Shown here: piece by piece, positions 55,988 to 64,000 of the stretch | Position numbering within the stretch: position 1 is the stretch's first letter | Layout: each line of letters starts with the position of its first letter | Assembly (NCBI GenBank): GCA_900074745.1 | Contig: LT598465.1 | Span: 1,350,339-1,414,338 of the forward strand | Origin: Lachancea mirantina | Taxonomy: Eukaryota > Ascomycota > Saccharomycetes > Saccharomycetales > Saccharomycetaceae | Length of the DNA stretch: 64,000 nucleotides | Reading direction: 5' to 3' | The notes under the pieces: model-generated | The model's input: the letters and a program-made list of their open reading frames with translations, nothing else | Told to the model about the DNA's origin: nothing | Databases searched by the model: none | Program-made: the position numbers and the translations under genes

Positions 55988-57949
55988 ATGGATAAAGATC
56001 ATCTCATAAGCGCCGAAGCCCTTCGCGACCAAAACTCTGATGAAGGTCTCAGAAATAAAGAGCTGACCGCATCGGGCCTAGATATAGAGGGGAAACGCAC
56101 TGGTCTGCGATCATACCCTGACAGACGTCCCTTATTATATTTCATGATACAGTTTGTCTTCCTGATTCTGATTCCATGCTTAGTGATCGGGCTGTGCGTG
56201 GGCCTCATAAAGCCTACTCACGCTCCAGGTAGCATCGAACCATCGTGGCGCCTGGACACTCAAACAAACTATACCATTGATATAGGATACTGGGATACAC
56301 ATGATACTCCTCAGGATAGGCACTATTACTTCAACATTTCAAAGATAACAAATGTTTCTCCTGATGGCATTGAACGGAATATGACTCTCATCAATGGTGC
56401 TTATCCAGGTCCGTTGATGGAGGCAAATTCCGGCGATGTTCTGTACATTCACGTTTTGAATGAGCTGGACGAGCCCACGACGATCCACTGTCACGGTCTT
56501 TTTTTCAGTAAAGAGAGCTACAATGATGGTGCCTCCTCGATTAATCAGTGCCCAATACCTGGTGATGGGGGAGAGTATACTTATCGGATTCACATTGACG
56601 AAGATCAATGGGGAACTTACTGGTACCACTCGCACTATGGGGCTCAACAGGCTGATGGAATTTTCGGCCCCATAGTCATACATTCGGAACAGGAACGGAA
56701 AATCCTTAATACGACGTACGATGAGGACGTTGTTGTCATGGTCAACGACTACTACCAAGACATGGCTAATGTTTACATGGCAGAATACCTTGGCCCGGAC
56801 AATGAGAATACGGAGCCAGTACCTGACGATGGCCTGATACAAGGAAGCAATAGCTATGAGTATAATCCCGACACCTATGTGGCGTCTGACGGCAGCTCTC
56901 GCAATATCACCTACAAAGAGTCTTATATCTCGGATCTAAAGTTTCACAAAGACAAGACGTACAGGGTGCGGCTAATCAACGCGGGTTATTTTGCTCAATT
57001 GAATTTTGCAATCGATGAACATAAGCTGAAAGTCATCGAAGCTGATGGCACTAACACCGAGCCCCTCGAGCTAGAGTCGGTTGATTTGTCTGTGGCTCAG
57101 CGGTACTCGTTCATATTGGAGCCTCCGAAAGGCACGCTCACGCAATACTGGATGCGCGCAAGGTTCAACACATTCTGTTTTAATACAGACAATTCCAATT
57201 TAAATCCTGAGTTCCATGCGATCGTTCGTTACAATGACGGAAACACCACGTTGCCGGAGAGCGAGAGCTGGCCTTACAACGGCGGAGACGTACGTTGTCG
57301 GGACTTGGACCAGAGTCTTTTGAAGACTCTGGGGTCTACTGTTCCACTCCAAGCAAATGGATCGACACGACCAGACGTTTCCGTAGATCTTGAAGTTTCC
57401 TTTCAAATAGGTGCTTACCAGTTGGACAGAGGATACTTCAACGACATGACATGGAAACCACTTGTTAACTCCTCTACTATGACGGAGCTTGCTCTCAACC
57501 CAGGCAACAATTCATTGAGAACACTTTCCCCAAAAGCGCTCGAATCAAAGAACAGTGATCAGTATCTTCTCAATTTTGATCAAAGGGGGCAAATTGTTGA
57601 TCTTATCATTAACAATTATGACGATGGCGCACATCCATTCCATATGCATGGCCATAAGTTCTGGGTTCTTATGGTCAACGATCGCGGCTACTTTCAAGAG
57701 GACTTCTATGATCAAGGCTCTTCCCCAATGAACTTCCAGAATCCAATACTTCGCGATACGGTTAGTATTCCAGGTTTTGGGTATGGTGTCATACGATTTG
57801 TGGTGGACAATCCTGGGGTATGGCCTTTCCACTGCCATATCGGGTGGCACATGGAAAGTGGTTTACTTCTTCAGATTAACGAACTGCAGGACGAATACTC
57901 AAGGCTAGAGTTCCCAGAAACATGGAAGAATCTATGCGTATCCCAATAG
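55988..57949 (+). CDS. Multicopper oxidase with N-terminal membrane anchor
   Basis: From the ATG at 55988 this is 653 residues (the frame extends one codon to a GTG). An N-terminal cytosolic tail of about 48 residues and a membrane segment at about 50-75 (LLYFMIQFVFLILIPCLVIG) make it a type II protein; S. cerevisiae Fet3/Fet5 are anchored at the C-terminus. All copper ligand motifs are present: HCHGLFF, YWYHSHYG, HPFHMHGHKFWV and WPFHCHIGWHMESGLLL. The axial position ten after the type-1 Cys is Leu, as in high-potential laccases and Fet3. Substrate (iron, phenolic or other) is undecided: the Fet3 iron-site residues could not be assigned. There is no Ftr1-like gene beside it. Confidence 0.9.
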   Translation: MDKDHLISAEALRDQNSDEGLRNKELTASGLDIEGKRTGLRSYPDRRPLLYFMIQFVFLILIPCLVIGLCVGLIKPTHAPGSIEPSWRLDTQTNYTIDIGYWDTHDTPQDRHYYFNISKITNVSPDGIERNMTLINGAYPGPLMEANSGDVLYIHVLNELDEPTTIHCHGLFFSKESYNDGASSINQCPIPGDGGEYTYRIHIDEDQWGTYWYHSHYGAQQADGIFGPIVIHSEQERKILNTTYDEDVVVMVNDYYQDMANVYMAEYLGPDNENTEPVPDDGLIQGSNSYEYNPDTYVASDGSSRNITYKESYISDLKFHKDKTYRVRLINAGYFAQLNFAIDEHKLKVIEADGTNTEPLELESVDLSVAQRYSFILEPPKGTLTQYWMRARFNTFCFNTDNSNLNPEFHAIVRYNDGNTTLPESESWPYNGGDVRCRDLDQSLLKTLGSTVPLQANGSTRPDVSVDLEVSFQIGAYQLDRGYFNDMTWKPLVNSSTMTELALNPGNNSLRTLSPKALESKNSDQYLLNFDQRGQIVDLIINNYDDGAHPFHMHGHKFWVLMVNDRGYFQEDFYDQGSSPMNFQNPILRDTVSIPGFGYGVIRFVVDNPGVWPFHCHIGWHMESGLLLQINELQDEYSRLEFPETWKNLCVSQ

Positions 57950-58710
57950 GGGCCGTCATCATCCTTATAAGAAGATTACCTGTCAAGATTATGTTTCCTT
58001 CAGAGGCAAAAAGGTGGTAGGCTCACTCGTCTGCACAACAATACTACAAGCATAAAATTGAATTAATCTGAAGTCAGAGGGCATCGGAAAGAAGTCTCTA
58101 AGAGATATTCAAATTACAAGTATCAGCGCATGTGGAAACTGATGGGATACCCCCAGGCAACTGATGGGATACCCTCAGGCAAGCTCTTCAAAACTTAAAA
58201 GGAGGAGCAAATTTTGCTTGAAAGCTGCATGCCACTCAGGAGAGTTTTGGGACACTTTCGATATTCCTAAGGATATGAATGGCATCAGGAAGTGTTGCTC
58301 TGGGAACCTAACTTTTAATAGTCTTCCGAAGATTCTTGGTATTTGACACTGTGTGTGAACACACATACTCTCATTGAAGATACAGGATACTGCAATGATT
58401 GGTGGTTTCATTGGTGACCCGAAGGTAAATTCCATGACCACTCTGAAGAACTGACATATTGCCGAGCAAGCCTTACTTAAATAAGCATTGGGGGCAGTTA
58501 ACAAAGTGTTGAGTGCCCGCAAAAGATCCTTAGATCATTAATACCAGTCTGTAATGTTATAACAATCTAAACTAAATAATTAAGTAGCGCAGAGATCAAC
58601 TCTAGGCTTTCAAGAGATTAGAAATGGCTTATAGATAAGAATGCGAATCTTATCTGCAGAGGTAACATGTGGCCGACGACTTGGTCCACCTAAATTGTCC
58701 CTCCGGTTGC
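57950..58710. other. Convergent oxidase-DUR3 intergenic region
   Basis: About 760 bp between the convergent ends of the oxidase and the DUR3 gene. It contains a 22-bp tandem duplication. Short frames (58164-58346; 58175-58522) lack any family resemblance. It may be a decayed gene, but nothing supports that. Confidence 0.5.
58137..58180. repeat. 22-bp direct tandem duplication
   Basis: Two adjacent copies, beginning aactgatgggatac, with one mismatch (cccccaggc against cctcaggc at the end). The region is noncoding. Confidence 0.85.
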
Positions 58711-60711
58711 TCAAGCATCTTCATCTCTTTTTTCAGCGATTTGCTCGATGACCGACGCTTTACCACTCGAAGCTGAACCTTCAACCTCTTGGCCGTACAA
58801 AAACACTTCGGTGCTCGCCTTTTGTTCCTTCCCAACGACTCTTCTGTAGAAGTGTAACAAAGCGGAACGGCTCTCATAAATGGGGTAGAAGGTGATGTAA
58901 AGGAAAGCAATGAATAGCCAGATAATGCTTACAACGACCCATCCTCTGAAGAACGATTTGGACATAATATACTTTTGACCGTACATTGGGAAAGGGAGCA
59001 CAAACGTGAATGATATCCAGATGCCAAATACGCCAAGAGCAGCCCACTTGAAAATTCTGTCCAATTTTGCCTTCGTCTGCTTGTCTAGTTGCATGAGGCT
59101 TTTCTCGTGAGCGGTGGCATCGTCTGCGACTCTGAATTTGTCTTGGAGCTCCTCCAGTGAATTGCCGGCTGGGAAGAAAAAGCTTATTATAACGCAATAA
59201 AGGACAGTAGCGCCAAAGGTCGAAAAGTTGGCGATAATGGTCGAATTTACTAGACCAAGGTTGTCCTTGTTAACGGTCCCATAGAGGTGCTTGCATGCTC
59301 CGAGCCAGCATCCGAGGCCAGTGAAGGAGCCTAATGGCAAGGCATAATAGAAACAGTACGTGCTCATCTTTGGCCAGAACAGTGTCAGTGTGATACCAAC
59401 GGGGGCGGCGCCCAAAATAATACCAATAAACGTCAAAATCCATGAAATGGTAATTCCAATGTAATTGAACATAATCGTCAACCCTGCAATAAACAAGGCA
59501 AACGCTACCACCGAAATATGAGAGACGGTGACCAGTTGCTTACCGGAGGCATCTGGCTTAATGTAAGCTCTGTACACGTCATACGTAATGACCGAAGAGA
59601 AAGAAACAAGTTCCGCGGAAAGAGAAGAAGTGCATGACAGGAAAAGGACCAAGATACCAGCAGCGGCTCCGGATTTTCCCATTATTGCGTAAAGGCCATA
59701 AAGTAGCGGCATTCCCATGTTAACTTCTTGTGCAGGAATGAGATGTGGATAAGTGGGGGACACTGGATTGTTTGTGAGAGCTAGGGCCGCCAAAGCAGTT
59801 CCTAGACCAAAACTCCATGGAATGATAAACCAACAAAGAGATCCGATGACATAGCCAGAAATAGTTGACATAGGCTTCGCAGCAATTGCCTTTTGACCGT
59901 AAGATGGGTCTGCAAACACTGTTGCCCATCCACTCATAATCTGACTCCAAGCCAACATTACTAGGGCTTTGTTAGAGAAAGTCAAATAACTTCCCTCATG
60001 ACCGGCTGACGGATGAGTTTTGGACACTGTATGCAAAAGGTCCCACATTCTATCTGTCGAGCCAATGAGATCAGAGGTGCAATAGCAGATGAGAAGAGAT
60101 GCTATGATAACCAAATAAATCACAACCGTGTGGATCCAGTCGCTGAGGAACGTGCTTTTGAGGCCGCCCAACATTGTATAAGCAGCCACGCTGACAGGAA
60201 ATAAGAAAGCGCAAGCCACGATGTGTATATTCGCAATGTGCGCAAAGGCCTGTGAACAACCCAATAAAAGCATGCTTGCTATAATCGTGTTGGTGCCGCA
60301 AGAATAAAACAGATAAACGCAGTGGGCCGCCTTGCCATAACGGGCCCTCACAATTTCCACAATTGTGTGAGCGCCGGTAGCCTTTCTCTTCATTTGCAGA
60401 GCAATGAGCGTGAACAACATCGAGTGACTGATTCCACTAATTCCATACCAATAACCGCCAGCAACGCCATATCTGTAGGTATACACACAGGACGAGAGAA
60501 GGGTACCAGGCCAACACCATGATGACACCACGGCTGAGGATATCAGACCAGATTTTATAGACCTAGAAGCCGTTGAGAAATGTTCCGAATCCTGAACCTC
60601 TCCCATGTACTTGGTCAAGACCCTGGTGACAAATATCATAATGAATGCGAATGCCGCACCCAGTCCGACGACAAACCCATAACCGTATCCTGCATCCAAG
60701 ATGTGATGCAT
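58711..60711 (-). CDS. DUR3-type urea/polyamine transporter (sodium:solute symporter family)
   Basis: From the ATG at 60711 this is 666 residues and about fifteen membrane segments. The open frame extends to a TTG at 60765, but a separate five-codon ATG frame (60775-60758) lies upstream. It matches Dur3 in GYGYGFVVGLGAAFAF near the start, SAVVSSWCWPGTLL, GAHTIVEIVRARYGKAAH, YTMLGGLKSTFLSDWIHTVV, TDLIGSTDR-like CTSDLIGSTDRMWDLL, and MYGQKYIMSKSFFRGWVVVS near the end (Dur3 has MYGSKYIFSKKFFTGWVVVM). S. cerevisiae Dur3 (735 aa) imports urea and polyamines under nitrogen limitation. This copy is diverged, so it may be a paralogue with another substrate. It shares a GATA-rich promoter with the amidase. 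Confidence 0.88.
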   Translation of the reverse strand: MHHILDAGYGYGFVVGLGAAFAFIMIFVTRVLTKYMGEVQDSEHFSTASRSIKSGLISSAVVSSWCWPGTLLSSCVYTYRYGVAGGYWYGISGISHSMLFTLIALQMKRKATGAHTIVEIVRARYGKAAHCVYLFYSCGTNTIIASMLLLGCSQAFAHIANIHIVACAFLFPVSVAAYTMLGGLKSTFLSDWIHTVVIYLVIIASLLICYCTSDLIGSTDRMWDLLHTVSKTHPSAGHEGSYLTFSNKALVMLAWSQIMSGWATVFADPSYGQKAIAAKPMSTISGYVIGSLCWFIIPWSFGLGTALAALALTNNPVSPTYPHLIPAQEVNMGMPLLYGLYAIMGKSGAAAGILVLFLSCTSSLSAELVSFSSVITYDVYRAYIKPDASGKQLVTVSHISVVAFALFIAGLTIMFNYIGITISWILTFIGIILGAAPVGITLTLFWPKMSTYCFYYALPLGSFTGLGCWLGACKHLYGTVNKDNLGLVNSTIIANFSTFGATVLYCVIISFFFPAGNSLEELQDKFRVADDATAHEKSLMQLDKQTKAKLDRIFKWAALGVFGIWISFTFVLPFPMYGQKYIMSKSFFRGWVVVSIIWLFIAFLYITFYPIYESRSALLHFYRRVVGKEQKASTEVFLYGQEVEGSASSGKASVIEQIAEKRDEDA

Positions 60712-61288
60712 TTTCTTGTAAAGTCTTTGCTTGTCCGTGGTTGTGGACCCTAGCCGTTCAGTCAAGGGAAGCCATTGTTCTATTTATGTGGCCCTGTTCC
60801 TAATCGTCGACGATCCTTCTTAGTCTGCTGATATCTTGCATGCCAAGTTCTTTCCGACAAAGCTTATCTGCATATCAAAAGATTCCGAAATTCTTATCTT
60901 GGTCTTTTAGTCAGGAGTTCGGTGTTGATCCGCCAAACCTATACGGTGTGTGCGTAGGATGTTAGTCAGACCTTCTCGTGTCCACCCTGAAGGTCCGCTA
61001 AAAACCTGGCAATCACGAACGTGTGCATGTGCCTCCTGAGTCGCGAGTTAACTTTGATCGGCTTAGGGACCTTATCTCGTGAAACAGCCATTTGCTTAGT
61101 GTTAGAATAGCAGCATCAACCCTTTTTCCGGTTAGCTGTCGCTTATCAGAAGCGACTCAACTTGATTTCATCTCGGACCGAGTTGCCGATCTTACGCTAT
61201 CGATAAGGTTACTACTAGTTACCGGTGTAAAGTTGTCGGATGTAAAAGATATTTCAGTACCAGTAAGGGTTCTCAGCTCAGTCAAACA
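60712..61288. promoter_or_regulatory. Divergent GATA-rich promoter (DUR3-like / amidase)
   Basis: Five CTTATC/GATAAG hexamers occur in the 577-bp divergent region: 60863-60868, 60893-60898, 61071-61076, 61142-61147 and 61202-61207. These are the core sites of the nitrogen-catabolite GATA factors Gln3 and Gat1. A short uORF (60758-60775) precedes the DUR3-like ATG. Confidence 0.75.
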
Positions 61289-62872
61289 ATGGCAGGAGTT
61301 GATGAAGCATTGAACATGTCAATTGTGTCTTTCGCAGTTTCAGAAGACAATCCAGTCACAAAGAAAACTGTAGAAGCGCAGCTCAATAAGCTCGGGGTGT
61401 CGCTTCTGCCAGGGGAGGAAGATGAGTTCCATAAGTTTCTAGCCGCCGCTCATGAAACTGCGAGAAGCGTGGAAGCCATGTGCGACTACAAGCCTCAAAC
61501 AGATCTAGTGCGGTTTCCCAGAAAAAATGTCCAGTCGATTTTGGGAAAAGACGCGCTCGGCGCTTGGGTTTACAAGTTTGATCTGCAAGACACAAACGAG
61601 AACCATGGTCCACTAGCAGGGGTGTCAATCTGCATAAAAGACTGCATTGGTATTGCTAGTATTCCCCAAGTCATGGGAACAGATTGCTGGGATCCATGGG
61701 TTCCTTCTGCCGACGCGACAGTAGTGACGCGTTTGCTAGAAGCGGGTGCTAAAATTGTCGGGACTTCAAATTGCGAGCAACTTTGTGCTTTTACGGGAAG
61801 TCACACCTCATGCCTTGGAAATGTGCACAATCCGTATCTGCATGGTCACTCTGCAGGAGGAAGCAGTTCTGGCTCCGCTGCGCTTGTCGCTGCAAACGAG
61901 GCCGATATGGCTTTGGGTGCGGATCAAGGAGGGAGTATCCGTATTCCAGCTGCAATGTGCGGCTTGGTGGGACTTAAGCCAACTTTCGGATTGGTGCCGT
62001 ACACTGGAATAACCAGCAATGAGTATACACTCGACCATGTTGGTCCTATGACGAAAACAGTTGAGCAAAATGTTACATTATTGCAGGTATTAGCTGGTAG
62101 TGATCTTCTGGACGATCGTCAGTCTGCGGTTCCTCTTAATGTGAACTTTGAATTTAAAGAGCCTCGAAAGCTTACCATAGGCATTTTGAAAGAAGCGTTC
62201 GAGGCTCCCTTCTTGGATGAAGCGATGAAACAAAAAGTATTCTCTGCCATTGATAAATTTAGAGAGGTTGGATATAATGTGGTGGAGGTTTCAATTCCAA
62301 TGCATGCCCAAGCGCCAGAGCTGTGGTCAGTTATCGAGAGAGTTTCGGGACTCCACAGCCGTTTGGGGCACGCTAGTGGAAGACGTTTGTATTCTGATCC
62401 GGAGTTCTTTAAGCACACAAATGGTCTGGGTGACAAGTTTTTTTCAAAAGCGCCGGTGAATGTTCGAAACAGTATCATCAATGGCTTGTACTTTGAAGAA
62501 AACTTTCCCGGCATTTTTGCCAAAGCAACCAATTTGGTATTGAAGCTGCAATCTGAGTACAATAAGGCCTTATCTGAAGTTGATCTTTTGGTTCTGCCAA
62601 CGACACCATTTTGCGCGCCACAGCACGGCCCTCGGGAAGGCTTGCCGACCGAAAGGGTCAAGAGCACTTTTGGGGTCAATATCAACACATGTCCTTTTAA
62701 TCTCTCCGGACACCCTGCTCTCAGCTTACCAATAGGCTTTTTACCTTGCAAGACGTCACCGTCTCAAAAGCTTCCAGTTGGTATGCAAGTTGTCGGCAAA
62801 CATTTTGACGAATCAACAATTTATACTGCAGCTTTCGCATGGGAGCAGCACTTTGACTGGCGATTAAACTAG
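61289..62872 (+). CDS. Amidase signature family enzyme
   Basis: This 527-residue protein carries the amidase signature: the general-base Lys in SICIKDCIG (about residue 117), the Gly/Ser-rich GHSAGGSSSGSAALVAANE (about 187-205), and ADQGGSIRIPAAMCGLVGLK with the nucleophile Ser near 217. The catalytic Ser-Ser-Lys set is therefore intact. The C-terminal part includes VLPTTPFCAPQHGPREGLPT. Substrate (simple amides, formamide or other) is not readable from the sequence. It shows neither the mitochondrial GatA features nor the biotin domain of Dur1,2. Divergence from a DUR3-like transporter and the GATA promoter suggest nitrogen scavenging. Confidence 0.9.
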   Translation: MAGVDEALNMSIVSFAVSEDNPVTKKTVEAQLNKLGVSLLPGEEDEFHKFLAAAHETARSVEAMCDYKPQTDLVRFPRKNVQSILGKDALGAWVYKFDLQDTNENHGPLAGVSICIKDCIGIASIPQVMGTDCWDPWVPSADATVVTRLLEAGAKIVGTSNCEQLCAFTGSHTSCLGNVHNPYLHGHSAGGSSSGSAALVAANEADMALGADQGGSIRIPAAMCGLVGLKPTFGLVPYTGITSNEYTLDHVGPMTKTVEQNVTLLQVLAGSDLLDDRQSAVPLNVNFEFKEPRKLTIGILKEAFEAPFLDEAMKQKVFSAIDKFREVGYNVVEVSIPMHAQAPELWSVIERVSGLHSRLGHASGRRLYSDPEFFKHTNGLGDKFFSKAPVNVRNSIINGLYFEENFPGIFAKATNLVLKLQSEYNKALSEVDLLVLPTTPFCAPQHGPREGLPTERVKSTFGVNINTCPFNLSGHPALSLPIGFLPCKTSPSQKLPVGMQVVGKHFDESTIYTAAFAWEQHFDWRLN

Positions 62873-64000
62873 TGGGGTGAAGATTGTTATTCTTAAGTCT
62901 TCAGCAGCAGTGTGGTTCTGGTATACTCAAGCTCAGTTGAGATTCGCAGACGCTAAGGGAGTAACGAGGTGATTTTTTCCTGACTTCCGTCTATACAAAA
63001 CTATCTAGGCCACTGTGCCATATTATGTAACTACTTTTAGGTATCCGGGAGGTACCCTGCTAAGGTTGATTGGCATTGACAAGTGGACTAAAGTTTCATC
63101 GATGAAGACCAACGTCGGGAGTTGATAGTTTTTCAAATCGATTATTCAGTTCATTCATGGCTCTTCTTGATAGTAAAAAGTACCGGGCAACCTATGCCTT
63201 CTCAATCATATTGTCGGTGTGATTAGGTGATGATACATACCAAAGCAACTTTACAATGTCACCCACCGCCAAAGGCATATTAGACCGTTAGTATCACATA
63301 TGTGTAAAAGACTGTTAAAATGTTTGAAGCTGCTTGAAGAGCACGGCGTCAAATGCCTAGCTTCGTGGGTGTATGGGTTTGAAAAAGATTTACTTTCATG
63401 GTCACGTGAAAAGATCGTTTTGGTCTCGCAGCTTCGAGGAGGATCAGCTGTCTGAATTTAGCAGGGTTCCGAGGCAAAAATTTCCCCAATGCATATCAAA
63501 CGTTATAAAGCGGCGGAAATTGGCAGTCACTCATGTGGTGTTGTTCGTCAAATCGAGGGGAGTTATAATCGACAGAGGTTTGAATTGGAAAGCGCGGCCA
63601 AAATCTACCCACAGCGAACATTCTGTCACGAATGACGGTGACTTCTAAGCGTGCTCTCACCCGCAAAACGGCGTGCTTGTGGACTTTGGAATGGATATGT
63701 TGGCCTGAGACCTTTCTTCTGAGACAGCACGAGGAAAACTGCTTCGAAAGAGCAATGCCGGTTCTGAAAGGGACGGGGATGACTGGCTAACCTCGTGGGT
63801 GTCTGGGTGTTGAAAGTAGAGTCGAACGTGAGCAGATTGCCTCTGTAATTCTCCCGGAGAAACCAAAATATGTGGCAGCGGATCATGGAAAGAGGGGGCG
63901 TGACGCGGCTTTATCAGATGGTCTGCTCTGCATGACGCTGAACTTGGCATGTTTAGTTTTTGTGAAAACACCCAGAAGTTTGTGTCTGTTCCACAAACAT
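62873..64000. other. Distal gene-free region with Rap1-consensus sites
   Basis: The last 1128 bp carry no recognised gene. Frames at 63373-63648 and on the minus strand at 63626-63971 are short and compositionally random. Two matches to the Rap1 consensus (RRTGNNTGGGTKY) lie at 63368-63380 and 63798-63810, same orientation. A CACGTG lies at 63403-63408. The context may be subtelomeric or the promoter of a gene beyond the window. Confidence 0.5.

Noticed and set aside
63373-63648. 91-codon plus frame near the window end
   Set aside because: No recognisable motif or family, and it overlaps a Rap1-consensus site. Kept as noncoding.

Overview
The window is nuclear DNA of a budding yeast (Saccharomycetaceae). 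It has compact, mostly intronless genes, short AT-rich intergenic regions, TATATAA boxes, introns with GTATGT-like 5' sites and TACTAAC-like branch points, and proteins close to those of Saccharomyces cerevisiae. Gene order is that of a lineage without the whole-genome duplication (WGD), most likely a Lachancea-type species. Species is not assigned.

Region 1 (1-13.5 kb) matches the S. cerevisiae YAR014-YAR042 order: BUD14 (partial), ADE1, KIN3, CDC15, YAT1, SWH1/OSH1. A tRNA-Ile(AAU) follows.

Region 2 (14-40 kb) interdigitates two S. cerevisiae chromosome XIII segments: YML126-YML130 (ERG13, RSC9, MSC1, COX14, ERO1) and YML091-YML099 (RPM2, PRE8, UTP14, GIM5, RAD10, YML096W, VPS9, TAF13, ARG81). 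Each series is collinear and strand-consistent. Between COX14 and PRE8 sits a U2AF35 small splicing-factor gene that S. cerevisiae lacks. Three genes here have spliced models built by eye: U2AF35, PRE8 and GIM5.

Region 3 (40-51.3 kb) is metabolic: a YMR315W-like oxidoreductase, a Ymc-type mitochondrial carrier, a PLP enzyme with no usable ATG, a divergent aquaglyceroporin/dihydroxyacetone kinase pair (as YFL054C-DAK2), and a ZagA/YciC-like CobW GTPase with an acidic insert.

Region 4 (51.3-64 kb) looks subtelomeric. It holds a divergent pair recognised as an a-type mating-type cassette: an HMG-box a2-like gene and an a1-like gene whose homeodomain is cut off after helix 1. Next come a GPI-anchored phosphoesterase, a multicopper oxidase with an N-terminal membrane anchor, a DUR3-type urea/polyamine transporter, and an amidase sharing a GATA-rich promoter with DUR3. 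The last 1.1 kb has no recognisable gene but two Rap1-consensus sites.

Most notable: the a-cassette with the truncated a1, the retained U2AF35 with its in-frame 72-nt intron, the weak-site intron in PRE8, the apparent GUG start, the LEA-like 11-mer array in MSC1, and the GC-palindrome cluster upstream of MSC1. Identifications come from remembered family sequences and synteny; no database search was run.
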